DNA of 9,533 bases from Planctomycetota bacterium (GTDB lineage Bacteria > Planctomycetota > Planctomycetia > Pirellulales > Pirellulaceae): contig JAHWKS010000124.1 of NCBI GenBank assembly GCA_019347795.1, positions 1 through 9,533 of the forward strand, read 5' to 3'. The notes beneath the pieces are model-generated. The model was not told the origin of the DNA. It did no database searches and worked only from the letters and a program-made list of their open reading frames with translations. The translations under genes and the position numbers were made by a program. Below, piece by piece: positions 1 to 8,300 of this stretch (positions within the stretch are counted from its first letter, which is position 1; the number at the start of each line of letters is the position of its first letter).

Positions 1-6
1 CTCGGC

Positions 7-49
7 AAAAAATGAACAAAACCTACCCGTCAATCGAACACGGGTGAGG
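7..49 (-). terminator. Rho-independent terminator of the TolC operon
   Basis: On the minus strand, CCT-ACCCGT type arms (40-49 and 22-30) form a perfect six-base-pair core, ACCCGT with ACGGGT, extended by three more pairs (CCT with AGG) after a single bulged base at 46. The loop is nine bases (31-39). It is followed by a T-rich run, TTTTGTTCATTTTTT (21 down to 7). The hairpin starts two bases after the stop codon of the downstream TolC gene, which is a typical arrangement for intrinsic termination of an operon. Confidence 0.85.
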
Positions 50-51
50 TA

Positions 52-2421
52 CTAGCGTGCCGGCGGGAGGCGGTGGAGGGGGCCGTCGGCGAACGGCGCG
101 TGGTACGTTGCGGGCGCCGCTTCTCTTCGCGTCGAGAACGGCGCAGGAGGCGCCATGAACGCCGCCGCAGGGACCACGTCGTAAGCCGGTGATGACGACG
201 ACTGGAGGCCGCGATAGCCGATCGCGGGCGTCGCCGCGTGTCCGAAGCCTGAATAGCTGGCGGCGCTCGGCGCCGCGCGATGATCGGCGCCATGCCCGCT
301 CGCCCGGAGCACGCTGCGATGTTGCGGCCAGCCGGCACGAGCGAGGTCAGGCGGCGGCAAGGGCGGTCCCAGCTCCGGAATCTCCGGTTGCGGCGGAATG
401 GGGGGCGCCGGCGGCGGCGTCGGAACCGGCTCAGCGGGGATCGGCTCGACAGCGCCGGGAAGCATTTCGAACAGCGGCGGCGGCTCGTGGGCGCCCGACA
501 GGCCTTGCGGCGCCGGACCGCTGGAAACCGGCGGCGGCTGCGTCCAGCCGTAGTCGAGATAGTAGCTGGCGGCACGCCGGCGGGCGTGGCCTTCGGCGTC
601 GAAGTACGCCTTCTCGGGCCACGGCCCTTCCGCGAGCATCACGTTATTGTACTCCAGGAGCGATCCCTTGCGGAAATGAACGAAGGCGATTCCCTTGTTG
701 TACTCGCACAAAGCCCGGTAGAAACTGATTTCCGATTCCGCCAGACGCTGCTGCGCGCGGAGCACCAGATCGAGCGTGGTCAGCCCCCGCTCGTAAAGCT
801 GCGTGACCGACTCCACTTCCTCGGCCGCGGCGAGGCGGGCGCTGAAGAACGATTGGGCCAGGTAATACTGCGCTTCCATGTTGCGGATCGCCTGCGCCAG
901 GAGGCTGGAGACATTCAACTCGGCGTCCTCCAGCCGGGCGTGCTCGCGGGCGAGGCTGAGCTGCGCGTTTCGCACGCCTGCGTACTCCTGGCGGAAGCCG
1001 ACCGGGAAGGCGAAGTCGAAGCCAATCCGCGATTCCTGGAAGTCCCCCTCGGTGAGTACGTCGAAGGCGGTCGAGCCGGGCGTGGGGAAGTTCAATCCGT
1101 TGCGGTCCGAGTTCACCAGGTGGTCGCCCGCCCCATACCAGCGATAAAGCCCGACAATGTTCAGCTCCGGCAGCAGCAGGTTGCGGGCGGCGATCAGCTC
1201 CAGCTCGCGCTGCTTGACGAACCACTTGATGCGCCGCAGCTCGGGACTGCGCACGAGCGCCTCGGCGCTGACCACCGGCCAATCGAACGCGACGCGGGCG
1301 GTGGTGGGCTCGTCGATCGGCCGGATCAGCCGGCCGTCGGTCGTCGCCAGTCCCATCAGCCACCGCAGCGCCGTTTCCGAGTTGTAAAGGTCGTTGAGCG
1401 CGGTTTCGGTCTGCGCGCGGAAAGTGAAATACTGCTGCCGCGCCTGGGCCTCCACCTGCAGCGGCTCGGTTCCCGCTTGCAGCTTGTTGTAGGCGATCCG
1501 CCAGGAACCCAGCGCGCTGTCGCGGGCGACCTTCGCCGTTTGCAGGTTGCGATAGGCGCAGTGCAGGTCCCAGTAAGCGTTCTCGACGTCTTGCACCAGG
1601 TTTCGGACGTTCGCTTCGAACTCGGCCAGCGAGACGTCGGTGCGAATCCGCGCGATCAGCACCGGCACGCGGTTCACCCGGGCGCCGTTGCCGCGGAGGA
1701 CGGGATGCCGGAACTCGGTCTCGAACTGCGTGGTGTAGAAGCTGTTCAAAGCCTGGAATCCGCCGCCGGTGTTGCTGCGATCGTACTCGGTGATGTTGCG
1801 GAAGAAGAACTGCGTGCCGGTCGCCGATCGCTTGCTGACTTCGGCCGTGTAAGTTGCGGCGGTGCGGGTGAGCGTGGTGGGGAAGAAGACAAAGTCTTCG
1901 CCGACGCCGGGCGCCCTGCTGAGGCGGTTCTGCGGGCGGTCGGTCGTGTTCCAAAACAGGCTGGAGGCGAACTGCGCGTCGAAGGCGGCCAGCGCCGCTT
2001 CCACGCCGAGGTTCGGATCGCTCTCGAATATCGCCGGGTCATACACGGTGGCGACGCCCTGCGGATTGGCGATCAGCGCATCGGGAACGGCCGGCGAACG
2101 CGCCAAGCCCCCGAAGCGCACCGAGCCGGTGCTGCGGATCACTTTGCTGTTATGCAGCGCGGTCTGCACCGCCTCTTGGAGCGTAAGGTCCCAGAAGACC
2201 TGGAACTCGGGATGGCGGAGCGTGAGCGGGGCTTGGTTGAAGGCGGTTTCGTCGAGGCTGGGATGCTCCAGGTCGGGATACGCCAACATCGTGGCGGAAT
2301 CAATGTACGTCGCCAGGTCCTCGTCGTGCCGCAGATAGAACGGATGCCGCGGCTGGCAGCCGATCAGGACCGCCAGCCAAAGCAGCAGCCACTGCGGCCC
2401 TCGTCCATGAGGCCGATTCAT
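52..2421 (-). CDS. TolC-family outer membrane efflux lipoprotein, second gene of tandem pair
   Basis: This gene encodes a 789-residue outer-membrane factor, expected to form a trimeric channel-tunnel that exports substrates handed over by an inner-membrane pump and a periplasmic adaptor. The N-terminus is a lipoprotein signal: hydrophobic residues 11-20, then the lipobox LIGC with Cys22 as the lipidated residue. The first OEP repeat opens at WDLTLQEAVQTALHNSKV (77-94), its long helix continues at NVRNLVQDVENAYWDL (271-286), and the second repeat includes LLLPELNIVGLYRW (415-428). The domain closes near YNKGIAFVHFRKGSLLEY (574-591). A planctomycete-type extension follows (EGPWPEKAYFDAEGHARRR, 598-616), then a Pro-rich stretch (about 647-691) and a low-complexity Ala/Pro tail. 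The start is placed at 2421 because it puts the lipobox at the right distance and has GGGGGGA five bases upstream; the frame is open 101 codons further but that part is Arg-rich junk. It lies 25 bases behind its paralogue and is probably co-transcribed with it. Substrate unknown. Confidence 0.94.
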   Translation of the reverse strand: MNRPHGRGPQWLLLWLAVLIGCQPRHPFYLRHDEDLATYIDSATMLAYPDLEHPSLDETAFNQAPLTLRHPEFQVFWDLTLQEAVQTALHNSKVIRSTGSVRFGGLARSPAVPDALIANPQGVATVYDPAIFESDPNLGVEAALAAFDAQFASSLFWNTTDRPQNRLSRAPGVGEDFVFFPTTLTRTAATYTAEVSKRSATGTQFFFRNITEYDRSNTGGGFQALNSFYTTQFETEFRHPVLRGNGARVNRVPVLIARIRTDVSLAEFEANVRNLVQDVENAYWDLHCAYRNLQTAKVARDSALGSWRIAYNKLQAGTEPLQVEAQARQQYFTFRAQTETALNDLYNSETALRWLMGLATTDGRLIRPIDEPTTARVAFDWPVVSAEALVRSPELRRIKWFVKQRELELIAARNLLLPELNIVGLYRWYGAGDHLVNSDRNGLNFPTPGSTAFDVLTEGDFQESRIGFDFAFPVGFRQEYAGVRNAQLSLAREHARLEDAELNVSSLLAQAIRNMEAQYYLAQSFFSARLAAAEEVESVTQLYERGLTTLDLVLRAQQRLAESEISFYRALCEYNKGIAFVHFRKGSLLEYNNVMLAEGPWPEKAYFDAEGHARRRAASYYLDYGWTQPPPVSSGPAPQGLSGAHEPPPLFEMLPGAVEPIPAEPVPTPPPAPPIPPQPEIPELGPPLPPPDLARAGWPQHRSVLRASGHGADHRAAPSAASYSGFGHAATPAIGYRGLQSSSSPAYDVVPAAAFMAPPAPFSTRREAAPATYHAPFADGPLHRLPPAR

Positions 2422-2446
2422 GATGGTCCCCCCGTTAACATCCACC
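2422..2446 (-). promoter_or_regulatory. Intercistronic gap with ribosome binding site of second TolC gene
   Basis: The 25-base gap between the TAA of the first TolC gene and the ATG of the second holds GGGGGGA (2427-2433 on the minus strand) five bases before the start codon. It contains no terminator and no room for a promoter, so the pair is probably co-transcribed and may be translationally coupled. This site decides the start of the second gene, because no comparable site precedes the upstream in-frame starts. Confidence 0.6.
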
Positions 2447-4825
2447 TTACGGCGTCGCCGGCTTCCAATCTCCGCCGGCGTCGCCGCGGCTTGCGCTCGT
2501 ACTCGGCTCGGCCCATTGGAGCGCGTTCGCTTTGGCCGGCTGCGAAAGGTCGATCGGCGCCGCCGCAGAGGCCTGGCGAACCGGGGCGTCCGAGCCCGGT
2601 CCGACGCCGATCGCTCCCCAATCGAATCGTCCCGCCGGTGCGTTGGCCCGCTGCGTGACCGGTCCTTCCAGCGACGGCGCGGGAAGCGACTCCGGCATCG
2701 GCCCGTTCGGCGCCTCGCCCGCATCGCCTTCCGCCGGCGGCGTGGGAATGACTTCCCCTTGCGGCTCGGCCGGCGTCGGAACTCCGTAGGCGCCTTCCGG
2801 CGCCGGGCCGTCGTGCGGACCCTGCATCGTTTGCGAGACCGGGCCGCGGCTGATCACGCTCGGCCGGCTCACGCCGTAGTCCAGGTAGTGGCTGGCGTCG
2901 CGGCGGCGGGCGTGGCCCAGCGCGTCCCAGTAGGCCTTCTTCGGCCAAGGACCTTCGGCGAGGCACACACCGTCGTATTCCAAGAGTGAGCCTTTCGCGA
3001 GGTGAACGTCGGCGATGGCCTTATTGTAATTCACCAGCCGCTGATAATACTCCCGCTGTGCGTCCGTATGGCGGCGGACCGCGTCGAAGTAAGCGACATC
3101 GTAGGCGGCCCGCCCCTCTTCGATCTCCGCGGTGCGAGAGAGAAGCTCATCACGCGTGGCGACCCAGCGATTGAAGGCGGCCTGCGCCAAGTGGTACTCC
3201 GCATCGGTGTTGACGATCGCGTTCGTGACGCGGTGCAGGACCGTCAACTCCAGATCCTCCAGGATCGCCTTCGACTCCGCCAGCAACAGTTGCTGATGGC
3301 GAATGCGGGACAACTCCCGCCGCGCGCCGAACTGCGGCGGCGAAAGCTGCACGCCGATGCGGGCTTCCTGGAAATCCCCTTCCGTCAATTCATCAAACGC
3401 CGTCGAGCCCGGCGTGGGGAAATTGAGTCCGCGACGGTCCGACGTGGCCAATTCGTCGCCGACGCCGACCCAGCGGTAGAGGCCCACCACGTCCAACTGC
3501 GGCAGCAATTGATTGCGATAGAAGATCAGCTCCAACTCCCGTTGCTTCATGCGCCATTTGTGCCGGCGCAGCTCGGCGCTGCGGGTGAGGGCCTCCGCCT
3601 GGACTTCGCACCACTCAAATTCGACGCGGGCGGTTGTCGGCTCGTCCTTAGGCCGGATCAGGCGATGATCCGACGTGGTCAGCCCCATCAAGTAACGCAG
3701 ATGGCGCTCGCGGGTAAGCAGCACCACGTAGTTCTCCTCGACTTGCGAGCGAAAGCTGAGGTACTGCTCGCGAGCCTGAGCTTCTTCATGGGCGCTGGCG
3801 CCTCCCGTCTGAAGCTTTGCATAAACGACCCGCCAGACCCGGAGCGTGTTATCGCGGGCGGTGCGCGCCGCTTCCAGATCGCGGAACGAGGAGTAGAGGT
3901 CCCAATAGGCGCCCTCCACGTCGCTCACCAGGTTCCGCACGTTGACCTCGAAGTCGGCCAGCACGATGTCCTCGTTGGTGCGGGCGAGGACGATCGGCAC
4001 GCGGTTCACCAATGTCCCGCTTCCCCGCAACAGCGGATGCCGGGCCTCGACCTCGAGCTCCTGCGTGTAGATGCTCGGAACGGCGGTCGGAGGTTGATCG
4101 AGGCGATCGTAGGTGGTTCGCGTGCGGGCGTAGAACTCGGTTCCGGTCACCGACCGCTTGGCGATCTGCGATTGGAAGTTCGCCCGGTTCTGCTGAACGA
4201 GAACGGGGAGCGAGATCTGGTTGGGACGAAGCTGGCGATCGGTCGTGTCCCAGAACAGGCTGGTGCTGAAGTGGGCGTCATACGCGGCGAGGGCGTCCTC
4301 GACGCCTTGCCCCGCGATGCCGGCCCGGCCGCCGCCGACGCCCGGCGTGCCGGGAATGCCGGCGAGCGCCGCTCCGGGAATCCCCGCGGTTTGCAGCCCG
4401 CTGGCGCCGCCGAAATTGAGCGTGTTGCTGGCCTGCAGCGCCGGTTGGTAAATCGTATTGGCCTGGTCCGCCGCGCGCAGCAGAAGATCGGGGGAGGTGC
4501 GCTGTCCGCGAAACACCGCGACCGCGCCGCCCAACTGGCGAAGCACCTTGCTATTCTGCAGCGTGGTGGCGATGGCCTCTTCCAGCGACAAGTCCCACAT
4601 CTCCTTCGGTTCGGGATTGCTCAGGCTCAGCGGCGCCTGCGCGAAGATCACCTCGTCCAGGCTGTGAGTCTCCAGGTCGGGGACCTCCATCTCCTGCGCG
4701 GTTTCGATGTAGTGGGAAAGGTCCCCGTCCTCGTGCAGATAGAACGGCTGCGTGGGATGGCAGCCCGTGAGGACGACCAGACCCACCAAGAAGACCGCGA
4801 CTGCGCTGCGTAGTTGCCGGTTCAT
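2447..4825 (-). CDS. TolC-family outer membrane efflux lipoprotein, first gene of tandem pair
   Basis: This gene encodes a 792-residue paralogue of the downstream gene, also predicted to be an outer-membrane channel lipoprotein of the OEP (TolC) family. The signal peptide has hydrophobic residues 8-19 and the lipobox LTGC, with Cys22 lipidated. OEP hallmarks are WDLSLEEAIATTLQNSKV (77-94, the same numbering as in the paralogue), NVRNLVSDVEGAYWDL (295-310), LLPQLDVVGLYRW (440-452) and YNKAIADVHLAKGSLLEY (600-617). The extension EGPWPKKAYWDALGHARRR (624-642) is shared with the paralogue; the last 140 or so residues are Pro/Ala/Gly-rich and diverge. A Gly/Ala/Pro-rich insert with two GIPG units (about 138-174) is absent from the paralogue. 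The start at 4825 is chosen for the lipobox and for GGGA four bases upstream; the frame stays open to 4954, but those 43 residues are hydrophilic and precede the signal peptide. It is the first gene of the operon, after a long non-coding leader region. No pump or adaptor gene is adjacent. Confidence 0.94.
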   Translation of the reverse strand: MNRQLRSAVAVFLVGLVVLTGCHPTQPFYLHEDGDLSHYIETAQEMEVPDLETHSLDEVIFAQAPLSLSNPEPKEMWDLSLEEAIATTLQNSKVLRQLGGAVAVFRGQRTSPDLLLRAADQANTIYQPALQASNTLNFGGASGLQTAGIPGAALAGIPGTPGVGGGRAGIAGQGVEDALAAYDAHFSTSLFWDTTDRQLRPNQISLPVLVQQNRANFQSQIAKRSVTGTEFYARTRTTYDRLDQPPTAVPSIYTQELEVEARHPLLRGSGTLVNRVPIVLARTNEDIVLADFEVNVRNLVSDVEGAYWDLYSSFRDLEAARTARDNTLRVWRVVYAKLQTGGASAHEEAQAREQYLSFRSQVEENYVVLLTRERHLRYLMGLTTSDHRLIRPKDEPTTARVEFEWCEVQAEALTRSAELRRHKWRMKQRELELIFYRNQLLPQLDVVGLYRWVGVGDELATSDRRGLNFPTPGSTAFDELTEGDFQEARIGVQLSPPQFGARRELSRIRHQQLLLAESKAILEDLELTVLHRVTNAIVNTDAEYHLAQAAFNRWVATRDELLSRTAEIEEGRAAYDVAYFDAVRRHTDAQREYYQRLVNYNKAIADVHLAKGSLLEYDGVCLAEGPWPKKAYWDALGHARRRDASHYLDYGVSRPSVISRGPVSQTMQGPHDGPAPEGAYGVPTPAEPQGEVIPTPPAEGDAGEAPNGPMPESLPAPSLEGPVTQRANAPAGRFDWGAIGVGPGSDAPVRQASAAAPIDLSQPAKANALQWAEPSTSASRGDAGGDWKPATP
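4304..4420 (-). repeat. Gly/Ala/Pro-rich insert within the first TolC gene
   Basis: Codons for about residues 136-174 encode a low-complexity stretch rich in Gly, Ala and Pro, with GIPG occurring twice (149 and 157 region) followed by a GVGGGRAGIAGQG run. At DNA level the CCGGGAAT element recurs. The second TolC gene is about 35 residues shorter between the shared NSKV and FW-TTDR motifs, so this is a lineage-specific insertion or repeat expansion, placed between the first conserved helix start and the first beta-strand region. Confidence 0.6.
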
Positions 4826-5106
4826 CGATTCCCGTTCCACAAGCTGCGCAAAGGGCGCAAAACTGAACGTTCCTCGACGATGGGCAGCGGAATCCGCCGG
4901 CTCCGCCTGACCGATGTCGAGGGCGACGATAAAAGGCTGCCGCGAATCCGCCACGAGTGCGGAAACGCGGCCGCCCAGTCCCCCCGGACATCTGAGAATG
5001 CCGCGACTTTACACAATAATGCATAAGCCCGCGGACAATCTCAGCGGCAGACGTGTTATCGGCGGAAGAACCGGCAAACTTGCAAGAATCGCGCTAACCG
5101 GCAGAG

Positions 5107-5112
5107 ATTATC
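5107..5112 (-). promoter_or_regulatory. Candidate minus-10 element for the TolC operon
   Basis: GATAAT on the minus strand matches five of six bases of TATAAT. The nearest possible minus-35, TTGGGG, is only 15 bases away, which is short. If used, the transcript would carry a leader of roughly 275 bases before the first TolC start at 4825. It is the best match I could find in the region but remains weak. Confidence 0.2.
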
Positions 5113-5275
5113 GACGAGGAAAATGTACCCCAACTCTCCCACATCATCCTAGTTTGCTGATTCTTCGGGAATCTACGCGGAAACTCAAAGAATACCCTTC
5201 ATTCGAGCCGCATGCTGCAGAATCGCCCAGGACGCTATTTTGAACGCATGTACACTCGTCCGGCTAGGTGGTGTT

Positions 5276-5303
5276 GGGTGGGGTGGGGGGGGTGCGGGAG
5301 GGG
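5276..5303 (+). other. G-quadruplex-forming tract
   Basis: On the plus strand there are five consecutive guanine runs of 3, 4, 8, 3 and 4 bases, separated by loops T, T, TGC and A. This satisfies the canonical rule of four or more runs of at least three guanines with short loops. The tract lies 83 to 110 bases beyond the stop codon of the large secreted protein. Because transcription runs leftward, the guanines are on the template strand and the transcript would be C-rich. That the motif exists is direct observation; that it folds or blocks polymerase is inference. Confidence 0.7.
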
Positions 5304-5385
5304 CCGCCGTCGCTGTTTATCGGGCTGCTAAGGCCCTTCCTGAGGCTCTGGCGACGGACGGACCAACTCCTGGATCGCCGGTCGC

Positions 5386-8300
5386 TCAAAACGGCAGCAG
5401 CCGGATTGGGGAGAAGCGGCGGAAGCGGTCGAGAATTGATGGCTTGCTCGTCGGCGTCTCCGGCGCCTCAGGCTGCTCGGTGATCGGCCGCGTGGGGGGC
5501 GGCTCGACGAACGCCTGCAGGAACTGCGGCCAATAGCCGTTCAAGAAGCGGAGACAGTCGGCCACGCGGCCTTGGTTCAGGTCGTGCTCGGCGCCGCCGA
5601 TGATCTTCTTGAGCTCATCTCTCTCGAGCTGCTCGAACCACGTGTCGTAGAGCCGCACTTCGTCGATCCAGACCTCCCCCGGTCCGACCAGATCAACGCC
5701 GACCCGCAAGTCGCGAACCTCGCCCGGGGGAAGCGGGATCGGATAGACGTACTCCCGCCAACTCGTAGTGAGCGGGACGATTGACCCGCGGCCGAACGCG
5801 CCGAACCGATAGAACGACTCGCCGGCGTGCGTCCATTGGGCCGCCAGCCGCAACTCCGGTTGCCGCTCGAGGTCGGCCGCCCGCACCCAGACCGAGAGCG
5901 CCAGCCGACCCGTGGCCGGCGGCTCGATGGCGGCGCTGCGGACCCACGTTTCGGCATTGGCGGCGGGACTCTTCATGAGCAAAGACTGCTGCCCTGCATA
6001 GGGGGATGCCGGGTCGGGCGTGATCGAGTTCCACGCGCCGCCGTATTCCCATCCGGGAACGCGGCCTTCCTGCGGCGGTTGCTCAAAGCCGGCGTTCTCC
6101 AGCACGTCGAGCCGCTGGGGCGCCCGTAATTGAAAGGCCCGGGCGCCGACACCGCGGATCGTCCGCCGCAAGGCATCGAGCGTTTCCGTCGGCAGCGTGC
6201 TGAGGTAATCCACCACGCGCGCCTCCGGCGAGGAGAGCGCGGCGCCTTGCACGTCGAACGGCGCCAGCTCCACTTTCCACCAGGCTCGCATTCCGCGCCG
6301 CGACAAGGGGGGCGCCTCGCGATCTCCCAGTCCGACAAGGACGCAGTCGTCGGGCGCATCCAGCTCCAGCTCGACCGTGATCGGCCAGGGGGAATCGTTC
6401 ACCACATAAACCCACGCCCGGCCGGCGTGCGAGGCCTGACGCACCGTCACCGGCTGCGTGGCGGCCCCCATCGTCGGAGACACTTCCTCAAAGGGCGTGT
6501 CCGGCAATCGGCGATAGACGTCCAACAGCGGCTGCAACGCGGTCTCCTGTCCCAAGGGGAGCATCCAGCCGCCGTCGAAGATCGACCTCGCGTCATGCCG
6601 CGCCAGCAGGTGCGCAAAACGACGGCGATCTTCCGCTCCGTAGAGGGCCAAGTGAGGCGCCAGCCACGTATACGTTCGTTCGGCACGGAAAGGACTGACC
6701 GCGTCGAACTCGGGCAAACGCATCGGCCGCGTCTCGTGATAGAACAGGCCGGCCGGCTCGCCGGCGGCGGCAAAGAACTCGCTCACGTCGGCGGCGGCGT
6801 TCAGCTCGGTCGTGACCGCCTGCTCCGTCAGATTCGCGAGCGGCGCCACGATTCGCGGCCGCGGCAGAACGATGTTCGGTTGCGACTCCCAAAGCCGGGG
6901 ATTCAACCCCAGGTGCAGCATCACCTCGGCGAAGCGCGATGGCCGCGGCAACGCCGGCCGCATCATCCATTTGACCGGCTCAGTCTGATGCAATTCGACG
7001 CCGGCCAGATAGAGCCGCGAGTGCGGCCCCGCCGCGCCGACCAGCTTTCCAAGCGTGCGATACAACGTCGCCATCCGCTCGGCCCGCCAGGCGAGCCAGG
7101 CGGCGCGGCCTTCGTTGCTCAGCCAGGCGTCACGCTGGGCGAATCGTCGCTCGCCTTCGCCGGGAACCTTGACGCCGGCGTGCTTCTCGAACGCCGCGAT
7201 CGTGCGGTCGTCGTAGCCCCAGAACTGCCCGGGGAGGACGGCGTAGCTGCTGGGGGTCAATTGCAGGGCCACGCCTCCGAACGAGCGATGAGCGCCGTAC
7301 CGCGCCACCAGCTCCTGGACTACGTCGGCGATCGCCGACTGCACCCGCTCATCCAGCGGGTTGTAATACGGCGCCAGTCCCTGCCGCGCTCCGCGGCTTT
7401 GGAGCCACGTTTGTCCTTGCCCGTTGACCCACTCCAGCCCCACTCGCTCCTCGGGCCGCGCGCGGAGCAACTCTTCCAGCGCCGGCAGCGGCGTCGCGAA
7501 CTGCAGCGCCGGGATGATGCGAATCCCCTCGCGGTCCCCGAGACGCAGGAGCATTTCCAACACGTCCTTACGCCGCGGATCCTGGCCGGAGACGAACAGG
7601 GCGCCGGTGTCGTACTTGGGCGTCGGCGCCAGCAAATCGCTGGGATAAAGCGCGCTCCCCTCGCACCAGACGGAAACGGCCGCCGCATTGTAGCCGCGGC
7701 TCTTGAGGTACTCGATCATTCGTACGGCGCCGACGTAAAACGTGCTCCAATCGTCCAGCGTCCGCCCGGTTCCTCCGTCCAAGCCTTCCGGCGATCCGAA
7801 GTTCTCGGGCATCAGCGGCCGATCAAACCACGCCCCGAGCAGTCGGCGATCCTCCGGGAAGGGATCGTAATTGACGAAGACGCCCTGCTGAGACGACGCC
7901 AGCCGGCCGGGCGATCGCTCCTCCTCCGGCGCGGCGGGAAGCGAGGCCGGGCCGCGCAAGACGCGAATCCGCCCGACGAGCGCCTCGGCGGCCTTACCCT
8001 GATTGGTCAAGAGTAAGACCGGCGCTTCGGTCCGCGGCCAAAAGATAAGCCGGTGTATGCCGGCATCGCTGCCCGTGGCGGGCTGAGCCGCGAGCACCGC
8101 AACGCCGGAATCGAGGCCGAGCGGGGAAACCTCGCCCGCCGCGTTCGGCTCGACGATGCTCACGCCGATCGCCTGCGGAGCGTCGGTCGGGAAAGCGACT
8201 TCCACGATCTGCGGCCCGGAGGCCGACCCCAACGGAAGCGGAAACGCCCGCCATCCCCCCGGCTCCAGGCTCATGTAGCGATGATCGCCGTGGCGCACCG

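Larger units (their letters stand above)
4826..5385. other. 560-base non-coding region between the large gene and the TolC operon
   Basis: No convincing gene lies here. The right part (about 5266-5385) is very GC-rich and directly follows the stop of the large secreted protein; it contains the G-quadruplex tract, and a CCGTCGC/GCGACGG inverted pair that could fold in the transcript, but no T-tract terminator. The middle (about 5000-5260) is visibly richer in A and T than the genes, as expected for a promoter and leader. A GATAAT at 5107-5112 (minus strand) is the best minus-10-like hexamer, and a TTGAGT/AAGAAT pair with a 17-base spacer lies upstream between about 5188 and 5160. Neither is strong. 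A small hairpin GATTC-TTCGG-GAATC lies at 5159-5173, and the palindrome CTTGCAAG at 5079-5086. The 109-codon plus-strand frame at 4914-5243 shows no recognisable features and is probably chance. Confidence 0.6.

Noticed and set aside
280..2658. Plus-strand open frame of 792 codons antisense to the second TolC gene
   Set aside because: It is Arg/Gly-rich with no domain, signal or ribosome site, and mirrors the codon pattern of the well-supported minus-strand gene; a typical GC-rich shadow. The same holds for the 603-codon plus-strand frame at 3002-4813 and the 628-codon frame at 6130-8016.
2422..2724. 101-codon upstream extension of the second TolC gene
   Set aside because: It overlaps the C-terminal coding region of the first TolC gene, is full of Arg, and would bury the lipoprotein signal inside the protein.
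4826..4954. 43-codon upstream extension of the first TolC gene
   Set aside because: The residues are hydrophilic and would precede a complete lipoprotein signal peptide; the ATG at 4825 has its own GGGA site.
4914..5243. Plus-strand 109-codon frame in the intergenic region
   Set aside because: It has no recognisable motif, an Arg/Pro/Ser-rich composition, no clear ribosome site, and overlaps the expected promoter and leader of the minus-strand operon. Chance is the simplest explanation.
5304..5385. Possible terminator hairpin after the large gene (GCGAC or GCGACGG arms with CCGTCGC)
   Set aside because: The arms are far apart or contain a bulge, there is no T-run behind them, and alternative pairings compete, so it does not meet the standard for an intrinsic terminator.
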